A stretch of DNA of 64,000 bases from Paractinoplanes abujensis (GCF_014204895.1 NZ_JACHMF010000001.1:1860001-1924000), one strand, 5' to 3'; positions 8,704-17,824 are shown, counted from the first letter of the stretch. A program made the numbers and translations. The notes: generated by a model from the sequence alone, not told the origin.

Positions 8704-11097
8704 GTGACTACGGCTGTCTCCGATCTGCTTCCCACGCTTGACGAGGCCGACCTCAACCGGGTCGATGCCTGGTGGCGGGCCGCCAACTATCTGACCATCG
8801 GCCAGATCTACCTGCAGGCGAACCCGTTGCTCCGCGAGGCGCTCAAGGCCGAGCACATCAAGCCGCGGTTGCTCGGTCACTGGGGCACCAGCCCCGGCCT
8901 GTCCTTCGTCTACGCCCACGTGTCCCGGCTGATCCGCCACACCGGGCAGGACACCATCTATCTGACCGGTCCCGGTCACGGCGGTCCCGCGCTGGTCGCC
9001 GCCGGCTATCTCGAAGGCACGTACACCGAGGTCTATCCCGAGGTCACGCGCGACGAGTCCGGCCTGCGCAAGCTGTTCCGCCAGTTCTCCAGCCCCGGCG
9101 GCATCCCCAGCCACGTCTCGGTGACCACCCCCGGCTCGATCCACGAGGGCGGCGAACTGGGCTACGTGCTGGTCCACGCGTTCGGCGCGGTCCTCGACAA
9201 CCCCGGCCTGCTGGCGATCGCGGTGGTCGGCGACGGCGAGGCCGAGACGGGGCCGCTGGAGGGCTCGTGGAAGGGCGTCTCCTTCCTCAACCCGGTGCAC
9301 GACGGCGCTGTCCTGCCGATCCTGCATCTCAACGGCGCGAAGATCTCCGGTCCCACCGTGCTCGGCCGCAAGGACCCGGCCGAAGTCCGCGAGCTGCTCT
9401 CCGGCCACGGCTACGAGGTGATCGAGGTCGAGGGCGACGACGTGCCCGGCATGCACCACCGGTTCGCGGCCGCCCTGGCCGAGGCGTGGGGACGCATCCG
9501 GACGATCCAGGAGTCGGCCCGCGCGGGCGAGTGGGACGGCACACGCCCGACGTGGCCACTGATCGTGCTGCGCACCCCGAAGGGCTGGACGGGCCCGGCC
9601 GACGTCGACGGTGTGCAGGTCACCGGCACCTACCGTGCGCACCAGGTGCCGCTGGCCGGCGTGCGCGACAACCCCGAGCACCTGGCGCTGCTGGAGCGCT
9701 GGCTCAAGTCGTACCGGCCGGAGGAACTCTTCGACGCCGACGGCGCGCCGGTGGCCCTGCTGGGCGAGCAGAACCCGTCGGGTGAGCTGCGGATGAGCGC
9801 CAACCCGCACGCCAACGGCGGCGTGCTGACCCGCGAGCTCGACCTGCCCGACTTCCGCGACTACGCGATCGAGGTGAAGTCGCCGGCCACCCTGCGGGCC
9901 GAGTCGACCCGCAAGCTGGGCGAGTTCATGCGCGACATCTACCGCGACAACCCGGACCGGTTCCGGCTGTTCTCGCCCGACGAGACCAACAGCAATCGGC
10001 TCGGCGCGGTCTTCGAGGTGTCCGACCGCGCCTTCATGGAGAAGGTCTACCCCGGCGACGACGCGCTCGGGCCGGAGGGCCGGGTCATGGAGGTGCTGAG
10101 CGAGCACAACTGCCACGGCTGGCTCGAGGGCTACACGCTGACCGGCCGGCACGGGCTGTTCGCCACGTACGAGGCGTTCGCCATGGTCAGCGCCTCCCAG
10201 ACGATCCAGCACGGCAAATGGCTGGAGGAGGCCGACCACCTGCCGTGGCGGGCCAAGGTGCCCAGCCTCAACGTGCTGCTCACCTCGACGGCGTGGCGCA
10301 ACGACCACAACGGCTTCAGCCACCAGGGCCCCGGCCTCATCCAGAACGTGCTGACCCAGCGCGGCACGGTGAGCCGGGTCTATCTGCCGCCGGACGCGAA
10401 CTGCCTGCTCTCGGTGGCCGACCACTGCTTCCGGTCGAAGTCCTACATCAACCTCATCGTCATCGACAAGCAGCCGCAGCTGCAGTGGCTGACCATGGAC
10501 GAGGCCCTCGAGCACTGCGCCCGCGGCGCCGGCATCTGGAACTGGGCCGGCACCGACGACGGCGCCTCCGACCCCGACATCATCCTGGCCTGCGCGGGCG
10601 ACGTGGTGACGATGGAGACCGTCGCGGCGGCGCAGATCCTCAAGGAGAAACTGCCCGGCATGCGGGTGCGGGTCGTCAACGTCGTCGACCTGATGACGCT
10701 CGTCCGGCCCAAGGACCACCCGCACGGCATGAGCGAGACCTTGTTCACCGAGCTGTTCACCGACACGGTCGACGTGGTGTTCTCGTTCCACGGCTATCCG
10801 GGGGCGATCCACCAGCTGGTGCACGGCCGGCCCGACGCCGACCGGTTCCGGGTGCGCGGCTTCATCGAGCAGGGCACCACGACCACCCCGTTCGACATGA
10901 CGGTCCGCAACAAGGCCTCGCGCTACCACCTGGTGATGGACGCCATCAACAACGCCCGCCGGCTGCCGCAGGGCGCGACCGAGCTCAAGGAGTGGTGCCA
11001 GGCCCAGCTGGCCCGGCACGAGCAATACGTGGTGGAGCACCTGGAGGACATGCCCGAGGTTCAGGACTGGTCGCTGGGGGACTGGGCCACCTCATAG
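8704..11097 (+). CDS. xfp: xylulose-5-phosphate/fructose-6-phosphate phosphoketolase
   Basis: The 797-residue product is full length for Xfp. It shows the thiamine-diphosphate-enzyme blocks GPGHGGPA (near 100), GDGEAETGPLEG (near 178), and EHNCHGWLEGYTLTGRHGLF (near 465). Phosphoketolase splits Xu5P (or F6P) with inorganic phosphate into acetyl-phosphate and glyceraldehyde-3-P (or erythrose-4-P). The GTG start is preceded by a GGGACGAG-type ribosome site. A small GNAT gene follows 13 bases later and may be co-transcribed. No acetate kinase gene is in view. It could use the Xu5P produced by the arabinose operon 40 kb away. Confidence 0.96.
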   Translation: MTTAVSDLLPTLDEADLNRVDAWWRAANYLTIGQIYLQANPLLREALKAEHIKPRLLGHWGTSPGLSFVYAHVSRLIRHTGQDTIYLTGPGHGGPALVAAGYLEGTYTEVYPEVTRDESGLRKLFRQFSSPGGIPSHVSVTTPGSIHEGGELGYVLVHAFGAVLDNPGLLAIAVVGDGEAETGPLEGSWKGVSFLNPVHDGAVLPILHLNGAKISGPTVLGRKDPAEVRELLSGHGYEVIEVEGDDVPGMHHRFAAALAEAWGRIRTIQESARAGEWDGTRPTWPLIVLRTPKGWTGPADVDGVQVTGTYRAHQVPLAGVRDNPEHLALLERWLKSYRPEELFDADGAPVALLGEQNPSGELRMSANPHANGGVLTRELDLPDFRDYAIEVKSPATLRAESTRKLGEFMRDIYRDNPDRFRLFSPDETNSNRLGAVFEVSDRAFMEKVYPGDDALGPEGRVMEVLSEHNCHGWLEGYTLTGRHGLFATYEAFAMVSASQTIQHGKWLEEADHLPWRAKVPSLNVLLTSTAWRNDHNGFSHQGPGLIQNVLTQRGTVSRVYLPPDANCLLSVADHCFRSKSYINLIVIDKQPQLQWLTMDEALEHCARGAGIWNWAGTDDGASDPDIILACAGDVVTMETVAAAQILKEKLPGMRVRVVNVVDLMTLVRPKDHPHGMSETLFTELFTDTVDVVFSFHGYPGAIHQLVHGRPDADRFRVRGFIEQGTTTTPFDMTVRNKASRYHLVMDAINNARRLPQGATELKEWCQAQLARHEQYVVEHLEDMPEVQDWSLGDWATS

Positions 11098-11110
11098 ATA
11101 GGGTCGGCCG

Positions 11111-11584
11111 GTGCTGATTCGCGACGCCGGCGCCGGCGACCTGCCCTTCCTCGAAGAGATCACCCTGGAGGCGTACAACTGGTCGGGGCCGCGCTTCACC
11201 CTCGCGTGGGTGCGCTCCGACCAGATGGCCCAGCGCTATCTCGCCGGTTTCCCGCAGACCGGCGACCTGGGCCTGATCGCGGCCGTCGACGGGCGCGACG
11301 TCGGCGCGGTCTGGGCCCGCGCGCTGCCCGCCGGACGTGCGGGCTACGGCTTCGTGGCGCCCGGCATCCCCGAGCTCACGGCCGGGGTGCGGCCCGAGGC
11401 GCGCGGCCGGGGCATCGGCTCCGCGCTGCTCGACGCGCTGATCGCCCGGGCCCGGCAGCGGTCGCTGCCCGGCCTGAGCCTGAGCGTCGAGGACGGCAAC
11501 GCGGCCCGCCGCATCTACGAGAGGGCCGGTTTCGAGGTGGTCGGCCGCGAGGGCAACTCCGACACGATGCTGCTGCGCCTGTAA
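11111..11584 (+). CDS. GNAT family N-acetyltransferase
   Basis: The 157-residue protein carries the acetyl-CoA binding signature VRPEARGRGIGSALLDALI (Q/R-x-x-G-x-G/A) at about residues 95-115 and the C-terminal GNAT tail (NAARRIYERAGFEVVGREG). The GTG start, 13 bases after the phosphoketolase stop, suggests one transcript. The acceptor is not predictable; small GNATs of this type acetylate amino acids, antibiotics or protein N termini. It ends six bases before the convergent STAS gene. Confidence 0.85.
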   Translation: MLIRDAGAGDLPFLEEITLEAYNWSGPRFTLAWVRSDQMAQRYLAGFPQTGDLGLIAAVDGRDVGAVWARALPAGRAGYGFVAPGIPELTAGVRPEARGRGIGSALLDALIARARQRSLPGLSLSVEDGNAARRIYERAGFEVVGREGNSDTMLLRL

Positions 11585-11589
11585 CAGGC

Positions 11590-11919
11590 TCAGCTCATGG
11601 AGGTGTCTTCGAGCAGGATGCCGTCGAGGTGAGCCACCTGCAGCACCATGCGCACCATGGGCGTGGGCTCGCGCAGCATGAACGTGGCGCCCCGGGCCGC
11701 GGCCGCCTTGCGCGTGGCCACCAGCACCCCGATGCCGCTGGAATCGAGGAAGGACACCGCCCGCATGTCGACGTCGATGTGCTTGGCGTCGCCGCTGTCC
11801 ACGATGGTCCGCAACACGTTGCGCAGCACGTCGACGGTTTCGAGGCTGATGTCGCCCTCGGGCGCGACCGTGATCCGGTCGCCGTGGCGTTCGAGCCGGT
11901 ACTCCAACGACATGCTCAC
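11590..11919 (-). CDS. STAS-domain anti-sigma factor antagonist
   Basis: The 109-residue protein is a single STAS domain of SpoIIAA/RsbV type. The segment VSFLDSSGIGVL near residues 55-66 contains the serine normally phosphorylated by an anti-sigma kinase (Ser60/61). Such proteins release alternative sigma factors by binding their anti-sigma factor. No RsbW-like kinase or sigma gene is next to it. It lies 54 bases downstream of the GGDEF-EAL gene on the same strand, so both could share a transcript and a role in motility or development. Confidence 0.87.
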   Translation of the reverse strand: MSMSLEYRLERHGDRITVAPEGDISLETVDVLRNVLRTIVDSGDAKHIDVDMRAVSFLDSSGIGVLVATRKAAAARGATFMLREPTPMVRMVLQVAHLDGILLEDTSMS

Positions 11920-11973
11920 TCCGGTCGCTCGGCGGATTTTCTGACGGCGGCCCGATACCCCGCCGGGACGCGG

Positions 11974-14199
11974 CTAAACGTGAGTGCGAAACTCACTCAT
12001 CGCCGCCGGCAGTGCGAAGTCGGGATCTGCCACCGGCCGCCCGTAGTGGTAGCCCTGCAGGAGCCGGTAGCCCACCTTATACAGAGCCTCGGCCTGCTCC
12101 GCGGTCTCCACCCCCTCGGCTACCGCGGCCAGCCCCAACCCTGAACTGACCTGGTACAACGCCTCGGCGATGACGGCGTGACGGCCCGCCGCCGTGACAT
12201 TGTCCACGAACGACTTGTCCACCTTGAGGATGTCCACGGGCACGGTCTGCAACAGGCCGAGCGACGAATGCCCGGTCCCGAAGTCGTCCAGCGCGATCCG
12301 CACCCCGAGCGCGCGCAGCTCGTGCAGCGCGACGACCGCCTGCCCGCCCTCGAACACCGCGGTCTCGGTCACCTCGACGGCCAGGCAGGACGCGGGCAGC
12401 CCGCTGTCGGCCAGTGCGGCCGCCACCGTCGCGGCGAAATGCGGCCGGGCCAGCTGCCGGGCCGACACGTTCACACTGACCCGGTCCGGTGCCAGCTCGC
12501 CCAGCGTCGCGCGCCAGTCGGCGAGCTGCCGGCAGGCCGTCCGCAGAATCCACTCGCCCAGCTCGACGATCAAGCCGTTGCGCTCCGCGACCGGGATGAA
12601 CGCGGCCGGGCTGACCAGACCCCGTACGGGGTGCTCCCACCGCACGAGGGCCTCCACCGCGGCCACCCGCGCCGCCGGCAGCTCGACGATGGGCTGGTAG
12701 ACGACCCGGAACTGGTCGTTGTCGAGCGCGGCCCGGATCTCCGCGCCCAGCCGCACGAACTCGCCCGCACGTTCGTCCAACGCCGGCGACCACCGCCGAA
12801 CGGGCTCACCGGTCTGCTTGGCCGCGTACATGGCCGACTCGGCCTGCCGCATCACCTCGACCGCGGAAACACCCGTCCCGCCGGCCAGGCCGATCGCCAC
12901 CCCGATGTACAGCTCGTGCCCGCCGGCCACCACGGGAGCGCTCAGCGTGACCGTCAGCGACGCGGCAAGCGCGCGGGCCGCGTCGGCGTCGGCGTCGGCC
13001 AGCAGCACGGCGAACTCGTCCCCGCCGATCCGCGCGACGACCGACGACTCCGGCGCCACCGCGCGCACCCGCTCCGCCAGCAGCCCGAGCACCCGGTCGC
13101 CGATCGGGCGGCCCAGCTCGTCGTTGACGTTCTTGAAGCCGTTCAACCCGAGCAGCAACATCTGCGGGCGGCCCGCGTCGAGCGCGTCGCCCAATTCGAC
13201 CTCGAACCGGCGACGGCTGGCCAGCCCGGTGAGCGCGTCGCTCATCGCGGCCCGGGTCAGCTCGGCCGACTGGCGGCGCACCTCGAACACGAAACCAGCC
13301 ATCCGCGCGATCACCAGCAGGATCAGCGCGGTGGCCCCGATCGCGACCGAGAGCCGCCCGACCGGGTCGGTGCCGATGTGCGGCACGACCAGCAGGGCCG
13401 GCGCGAGCAACGAGCAGGAGCCGAACAGCAGCAGACGGCCCCGGCCGACCCGGGCCGACACCCGGCCCGAAGCGGGCGGCGCGGCCATCGACGGGTGCAG
13501 CGCGGCGGCGCCCCAGACCACGTACGAGAGCAAGAAGATCGGGTCGGTGGGGTGGGTGCTCGCGTCCGAATAGAGCGGGATGACCGAGAAGGCGGTGTCC
13601 CCGGCGAGCTGCAGCGTCGTGCCCAGCACGAGCAGGTGGACGCTCAGGGTGCGCGCCCCGCCGCTGGTGAACAACCGGGCCAGCAAGGCCAGCAGCAGCA
13701 CGTCGGCCACCGGGTAGGCGATCGTCACGACATGCTCGACGAACGTCTGGCCCGAGTCGGCGGCCACCGGATGCAACACGAAGATCCAGAAGACCAGCGC
13801 CAGGCTCGTCGCCACGATCGCGGAGTCGATCAGGTCGCCCAGCGAGCTGCTGCGCTGGCGCACCAGCAGCAACAGGCCCACCACGAACATCGGGTACGAG
13901 CTCAGATAGAAGGCGTCGGCCAGCGACGGGTAGGGCGAGAGGTGCAGGACGTTCTCGTAGATCTCCCACGTGATGTCGCCGAGCACGAAGGTGACCTGAC
14001 CGGCCGCGAACCACCGCCACATCGCCGGCCGGTCCGGGCGGCGCAGGCGCAGACCGACCAGGATCGCCACCACTGTCATGGCGCCGATGACGTCGTACAC
14101 CAGATTCGCGGTTGTGCTGCTGGCCGGCAGCACATAGTGACCGGCGGTCGCGGCCACGCCGGCCGCGAGCCACCAGATCCAAAGCCGTCCGTGCCGCAC
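11974..14199 (-). CDS. membrane GGDEF-EAL protein (c-di-GMP turnover)
   Basis: The 741-residue protein has eight or so N-terminal hydrophobic segments (residues 8-310), a GGDEF domain with an intact GGDEF motif at about 393, and an EAL domain with AVEALVRWEHP near 515, DDFGTGHSSLGLL near 636 and AVAEGVET near 685. Both catalytic motifs look intact, so cyclase and phosphodiesterase activity are both possible. The usual RxxD product-inhibition site just before GGDEF is not evident (APESSVVARIGGDEF). The membrane part resembles the multi-helix sensors of actinomycete bifunctional c-di-GMP proteins. Upstream is the gene-free repeat region, so its promoter must lie within about 14200-14400. Confidence 0.92.
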   Translation of the reverse strand: MRHGRLWIWWLAAGVAATAGHYVLPASSTTANLVYDVIGAMTVVAILVGLRLRRPDRPAMWRWFAAGQVTFVLGDITWEIYENVLHLSPYPSLADAFYLSSYPMFVVGLLLLVRQRSSSLGDLIDSAIVATSLALVFWIFVLHPVAADSGQTFVEHVVTIAYPVADVLLLALLARLFTSGGARTLSVHLLVLGTTLQLAGDTAFSVIPLYSDASTHPTDPIFLLSYVVWGAAALHPSMAAPPASGRVSARVGRGRLLLFGSCSLLAPALLVVPHIGTDPVGRLSVAIGATALILLVIARMAGFVFEVRRQSAELTRAAMSDALTGLASRRRFEVELGDALDAGRPQMLLLGLNGFKNVNDELGRPIGDRVLGLLAERVRAVAPESSVVARIGGDEFAVLLADADADAARALAASLTVTLSAPVVAGGHELYIGVAIGLAGGTGVSAVEVMRQAESAMYAAKQTGEPVRRWSPALDERAGEFVRLGAEIRAALDNDQFRVVYQPIVELPAARVAAVEALVRWEHPVRGLVSPAAFIPVAERNGLIVELGEWILRTACRQLADWRATLGELAPDRVSVNVSARQLARPHFAATVAAALADSGLPASCLAVEVTETAVFEGGQAVVALHELRALGVRIALDDFGTGHSSLGLLQTVPVDILKVDKSFVDNVTAAGRHAVIAEALYQVSSGLGLAAVAEGVETAEQAEALYKVGYRLLQGYHYGRPVADPDFALPAAMSEFRTHV

Positions 14200-14528
14200 G
14201 TCCGGTCATCGGGAAGCGCCGCGCCCGACCTGAGAGGCTGTCGCCGACCTCACAGGCGCGCTCAGTACCGGTCCGGCACCCGCAGTCTCGACCCCACCCC
14301 GACCCGTGCTGCCCGCCCTCACGAACCCCGCACATCCGGAGTATCACGAAACACCGGTTGTCCCGTTCGCCGGAGCACATCACGCCACCGCCCATGCAGC
14401 CAGCCCGGCCAACTACGCCGCACACTCCCACCGTTCGGCCGCGCACCACACCACCGCCCCTGAACGCCGCACGGCGCGCCCCACGGCCAAGCGCACCGCC
14501 CCGCCGCCGCGTGGCCGAGCGCACGGCC

Positions 14529-14690
14529 CAGCTGGGCTGTCCGGTCGCCGTGTGGCTGAGCGCGGCGACCAGCTGGGCTGTCCGGTTGCCGTGTGGCTGA
14601 GCGCGGCGGTCAGATGGCTGGTACGCCGCGGCGTGGCCGAGTGCACCGCCCAGCCGGGCTGCCCTGTCGCCGTCGCTGAGCGCACCGTCG
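14529..14690. repeat. degenerate ~41-bp tandem repeat
   Basis: Two near-identical 40-base copies start at 14529 and 14570 (CAGCTGGGCTGTCCGGT..., only a C/T difference in the core), giving a 41-base period. Two further, more diverged copies start at about 14611 and 14651. Recognisable half-units extend upstream to about 14490. The period is not a multiple of three, which argues against a coding origin. Confidence 0.75.
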
Positions 14691-14899
14691 CCTGGGCCCG
14701 CAGCGCCAAGACGTGGCCCAGCGAAAGGCTCGGCTCCACCACCGCTCCGCGGCTGTGACACCCGGCCCTCGCACACGTCTTCAGCGCCGCTCACCTGGGC
14801 CGCCCTCCCGCTGGATGGCCGAGCACATCGCCTGCCCGGGTCGCCCTGCCGCGGGGCGGGCGAGGACACCGCCCCTACTTGGTGCCCTCCGCTGCGCAG

Positions 14900-15095
14900 A
14901 CGGGCGCACCGCTCAGCCGCCGCCGTCAGTCAGCCGGGCGGACCGTGTGGCCGGGCGGACCGTGCGGCCGGGCGGACCGCGCGAACGGGCGCACCGCTCA
15001 GCCGCCGCCATCAGTCAGCCGGGGAGACCGTGTGGCCGGGCGGACTGTGGCGGGCCGGCGGACCGTGGCGGGCCGGCGGATCGTGTCGGGCGAGC
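14900..15095. repeat. 85-bp direct repeat with nested 17/18-bp units
   Basis: A 61-base segment at 14900-14960 recurs at 14985-15045 with three mismatches. Inside the first copy, a 17-base unit (CGGACCGTGTGGCCGGG) repeats at 14939, 14956 and 14973. After the second copy, an 18-base unit (ACCGTGGCGGGCCGGCGG-like) repeats at 15044, 15062 and 15080. This nested structure suggests repeated slippage or recombination events. It ends 17 bases before the stop of the isochorismatase-like gene. Confidence 0.75.
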
Positions 15096-15111
15096 AGGCC
15101 GTCCTGCGCGG

Positions 15112-15666
15112 TCAGGCGGTGAAGGTGACCTCCTTCGTGAGGGCTGTGCCGGCGGTGCGGCCAGGGGCGGACTGGTAGCTCCAGTACAGGTTGGTGTGGG
15201 CGATCACCTGGGCCGGCGGGGGAGCGCCGTAGGAGGTGAGGTCTTCGGTGGTGTGGGCGTCGCTGACCAGGAGCGTGTCGTAGCCGCGGGTGAAGGCGCC
15301 GTGCAGGGTGGAGCGGATGCAGGCGTCGGTCTGGGCGCCGGTGACGACCAGGCGGCCTACGCCCCGGGCGGCCAGCAGAGCCTCGAGTTCGGTGGCCTCG
15401 AAGCAGTCGCCCCACTGTTTCTCGAGCACCGTGTCGCCCGGAGCCACCGGTAGAGACGGCTCCAACTGCCAGCTCTCCGAGCCGTGGACCAGGTTGTCGT
15501 CGGTCTGCTGGACCCAGATGACCGGGACGTCCTCGGCATGGGCGCGGTCGGCCAGCGTGGCGATGTTGGCCAGCACGGCGTCACGGTCGTGGCCGGCCGC
15601 GACGACGCCGGTCTGCACGTCGACGACCAGCAGGGCGGTGCCGGGACGGTCCTTCAGGGTGGTCAT
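15112..15666 (-). CDS. isochorismatase-family cysteine hydrolase
   Basis: The chosen ATG at 15666 is preceded by an AAGGAGGATCC ribosome site, which favours this 184-residue form over a longer frame. The cysteine-hydrolase triad is visible: Asp16 in LLVVDVQ, Lys83 in VLEKQWGDCF, and Cys116 in TGAQTDACIRST, with the usual cis-peptide neighbourhood. Members hydrolyse nicotinamide, N-carbamoyl compounds or isochorismate; nothing adjacent points to a siderophore pathway, so the substrate is open. Transcribed alone, leftward into the repeat region. Confidence 0.88.
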   Translation of the reverse strand: MTTLKDRPGTALLVVDVQTGVVAAGHDRDAVLANIATLADRAHAEDVPVIWVQQTDDNLVHGSESWQLEPSLPVAPGDTVLEKQWGDCFEATELEALLAARGVGRLVVTGAQTDACIRSTLHGAFTRGYDTLLVSDAHTTEDLTSYGAPPPAQVIAHTNLYWSYQSAPGRTAGTALTKEVTFTA

Positions 15667-15844
15667 GGATCCTCCTTCAACGGATGCGAGGACGACCCTA
15701 GACCGACCCTGCGACAAAAACGCTGAACCGTCCCGCGCCGGCTGGCGTGTGAACAGGGCCAGGGCCGTAGGACCGAGCAGGGGCGATGAGCATCGATGCG
15801 TGATCGTGTTGAACCCGGTGGACACGCCGCCCGTACCCCACGGC

Positions 15845-16051
15845 ATGTGGGATGACGGGCGGTTACTGGCAGCGCTCGCCGCGCTGCCGGCCGAGGCCTT
15901 CATCGAGGGCCCGGCCGACGACGACGATCTGCGCTGGCGGCGCACGGCGCGGCGGCTGCGCCGTGAGCTCGGCGCCGAGCCGGCCTACCCCACGCTGCCA
16001 CCGGGCCATGTCGCCCCGGTCCTTCAGCTGCGGCCCCACCCGGTCGACTGA
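15845..16051 (+). CDS. small hypothetical protein
   Basis: A 68-residue product from ATG 15845, or 83 residues if a GTG at 15800 is used. It is acidic and then arginine-rich (DDDDLRWRRTARRLRRELG) with no signal peptide or TM segment. It ends 39 bases before the YVTN-propeller gene on the same strand, so it is probably co-transcribed with it. Family not recognised. The helical, charged pattern suits a small cytoplasmic partner, but no function is claimed. Confidence 0.5.
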   Translation: MWDDGRLLAALAALPAEAFIEGPADDDDLRWRRTARRLRRELGAEPAYPTLPPGHVAPVLQLRPHPVD

Positions 16052-16090
16052 CACGGTCGGCCGTCCCCTTCGAGACAGGGCGGTGACCGG

Positions 16091-17761
16091 ATGAGTTCGG
16101 AGCGGCTGGCGGCGGTCGGCGACCTGCGTGACCGGGCCCGCAGCGAGGATCGGGAGACCGCCGTGGCGGCCCGGGCCGCGCTCGTCGCCATGATGGCCGA
16201 CGACGACTTCGAGGTGTCCGCGGCTGCGGGCGCGGCGCTGGCTGAGACGTCGGTCTCGCTGGTGCCGCCGCGGATCGACTTCGGGCCGGTCGCGCCGGGC
16301 ACACCGCGACTGTCCGCTGCCGTCCGGATCGAGGGGGCGCCGGTGGCGCTGGCCTCGGAGATCAAAGTGACCGGGGGCGGCCTGCGGGCCCGCATCGCCG
16401 GCGATCACCTGCAGGTGCAATGGCAGCCGGGCGACGGTCCGCTGGCCGGCATGGTCTCGTTGGACGGCCCGGCGGGCGCGGCCGACCTGCCGGTCACGGG
16501 TCACATCGCGGCGGCGCAGATCGGGTTCGAGCCGCCGGAGCTTGCCGCCGTACGGGGGAACTCGCCGAGCGAAGCCGGCCCCGCGGTCACCTTCGTGAAT
16601 CGTGAGCCGGTTTTCCTGCCGCCGACCGACCCGCGGCAGGGGTCGCGCCGGCGGGTGAAGGGCCTGATCATCGCCGGGGCGACCGCGGTGGTTCTGCTCG
16701 TGGGCACGGGCCTGGCGGCCGCGGTCACGCTGCAGGACGATCAGGCCCCGGCCGCCCAGCAACAGGAACGGCCAGCCGGCGCCGGCAACGAGCAGCCGGG
16801 CGGCACCAGCGAGCAGCCGGGCGGCACCAACGAGCAGCCGGGTGACAAGGAAGAGCAGACCCGGCCCAGCGTGGACAAGCCGACGGTAGTGGGCACCATC
16901 GAAGTCGGCGACGAGCCCGAGGGCGTGGCCGTCTCGCCGGACAGCAAGACCGTCTATGTGGCCAACCAGAACTCCCGCATCCTCTCCGTCGCCGACCTCC
17001 GATCGGGCCGGGTCACGAGCGTCACCCTGCGCAACACCCCGCGTTTCGTCGCCGTCTCACAGGACGGCACGCGCGTCTTCGTGTCGATGTACGAGGACGA
17101 CCTCAGCGGCAGCGGCGTGGCGGTCGTGGACGCCCAGAAGCTGACCGTCTTGCGCACCCTGAAGACCGGCGTCCAGCCGTACGCGCTGGCCGCGGCCCCC
17201 GACGGCCGTCTGTGGGTGCCCATCCACGGTGGCCGTAACGTCGAGATCTACCGCGACGAGCAGCTCACCGGTCGCGTCTTCGTGCCCGAGAACCCGCACG
17301 CCGTCTCGTTCGACCAGGACGGCCGGCGCGTCTTCACACCCGACCACGAGTCGAGCACGGTGTCGGCCATCGACACCCGCACCGACCGCCGGCTGAAGTC
17401 GATCCCGGTCAGCGCCGCGCCGCACAGCCTGGCCGTCTCGCCCGACGGCCGGACGGCGGTGGTCGCCTGCTTCCAAGCCGACGCCGTCGACCTCATCGAC
17501 ACCGAGACGCTGGAACGCCGCGGCCCCTTCCGGGTGGGCGACAAGCCGCAGGCCGCGGCGTTCGCCGTCGACTCCGGCCACGCGTACGCCGTCAACGAGG
17601 GCAGCAACTCGGTCTCCGTCGTCGACCCGCGCACGGGACGGGTCACGGCCACTGTCCCGGTCGGCAAGAGCCCGCGCACGATGGCGGTCGCGCCCGACGG
17701 CCGGTTCGCGTACGTCTCGAACGGCGACGACGACACCGTCAGCGTCCTTCGCGTGGGGTAG
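16091..17761 (+). CDS. membrane-anchored YVTN beta-propeller protein
   Basis: The 556-residue protein has a cytoplasmic N-terminal part with a HEAT-like helical segment (10-52) and a beta-rich section (55-145), one TM helix at about 190-214, a linker of EQPGGT repeats (234-252), and a C-terminal propeller from about 263. The propeller repeats a ~42-residue unit (VAVSPDSKTVYVAN, LAVSPDGRTAVVA, MAVAPDGRFAYVSNGDDDTVSVL), as in YncE/YVTN proteins. The topology predicts an extracytoplasmic propeller and cytoplasmic N-terminus. Function is unknown; propellers of this type bind ligands, metals or cell-wall components. Confidence 0.82.
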   Translation: MSSERLAAVGDLRDRARSEDRETAVAARAALVAMMADDDFEVSAAAGAALAETSVSLVPPRIDFGPVAPGTPRLSAAVRIEGAPVALASEIKVTGGGLRARIAGDHLQVQWQPGDGPLAGMVSLDGPAGAADLPVTGHIAAAQIGFEPPELAAVRGNSPSEAGPAVTFVNREPVFLPPTDPRQGSRRRVKGLIIAGATAVVLLVGTGLAAAVTLQDDQAPAAQQQERPAGAGNEQPGGTSEQPGGTNEQPGDKEEQTRPSVDKPTVVGTIEVGDEPEGVAVSPDSKTVYVANQNSRILSVADLRSGRVTSVTLRNTPRFVAVSQDGTRVFVSMYEDDLSGSGVAVVDAQKLTVLRTLKTGVQPYALAAAPDGRLWVPIHGGRNVEIYRDEQLTGRVFVPENPHAVSFDQDGRRVFTPDHESSTVSAIDTRTDRRLKSIPVSAAPHSLAVSPDGRTAVVACFQADAVDLIDTETLERRGPFRVGDKPQAAAFAVDSGHAYAVNEGSNSVSVVDPRTGRVTATVPVGKSPRTMAVAPDGRFAYVSNGDDDTVSVLRVG

Positions 17762-17787
17762 GGGCCGGTCCAGCAGCCGGACACCTG

Positions 17788-17810
17788 CTTGCCTTAAACC
17801 GATAGGCAAG
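17788..17810. promoter_or_regulatory. perfect inverted repeat upstream of sulfonate operon
   Basis: CTTGCCT at 17788-17794 and AGGCAAG at 17804-17810 form a perfect 7-base inverted repeat with a 9-base AT-rich spacer, ending 14 bases before the GTG of the permease gene. The position fits a repressor operator overlapping the promoter. A weak terminator for the upstream propeller gene is possible, but there is no T-tract. Confidence 0.5.
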
Positions 17811-17824
17811 GTAGGAAATGGCGT

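Larger units (their letters stand above)
14200..15111. other. gene-free region of degenerate tandem repeats
   Basis: No frame in these 0.9 kb resembles a known protein. Open frames here are compositional. The first ~250 bases are ordinary intergenic sequence that probably hold the promoter of the leftward GGDEF-EAL gene. The rest consists of related GC-rich repeats (listed separately) that translate to low-complexity strings such as TATGQPSWA in one frame. Confidence 0.7.

Noticed and set aside
7900..11040. A 1,046-codon frame opposite the phosphoketolase
   Set aside because: It is antisense to a full-length, motif-complete phosphoketolase and has no start signal or family pattern.
14529..15095. 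Possible repetitive surface-protein gene
   Set aside because: Repeat periods of 41, 85 and 17 bases shift the frame, so no continuous repeat protein is coded.
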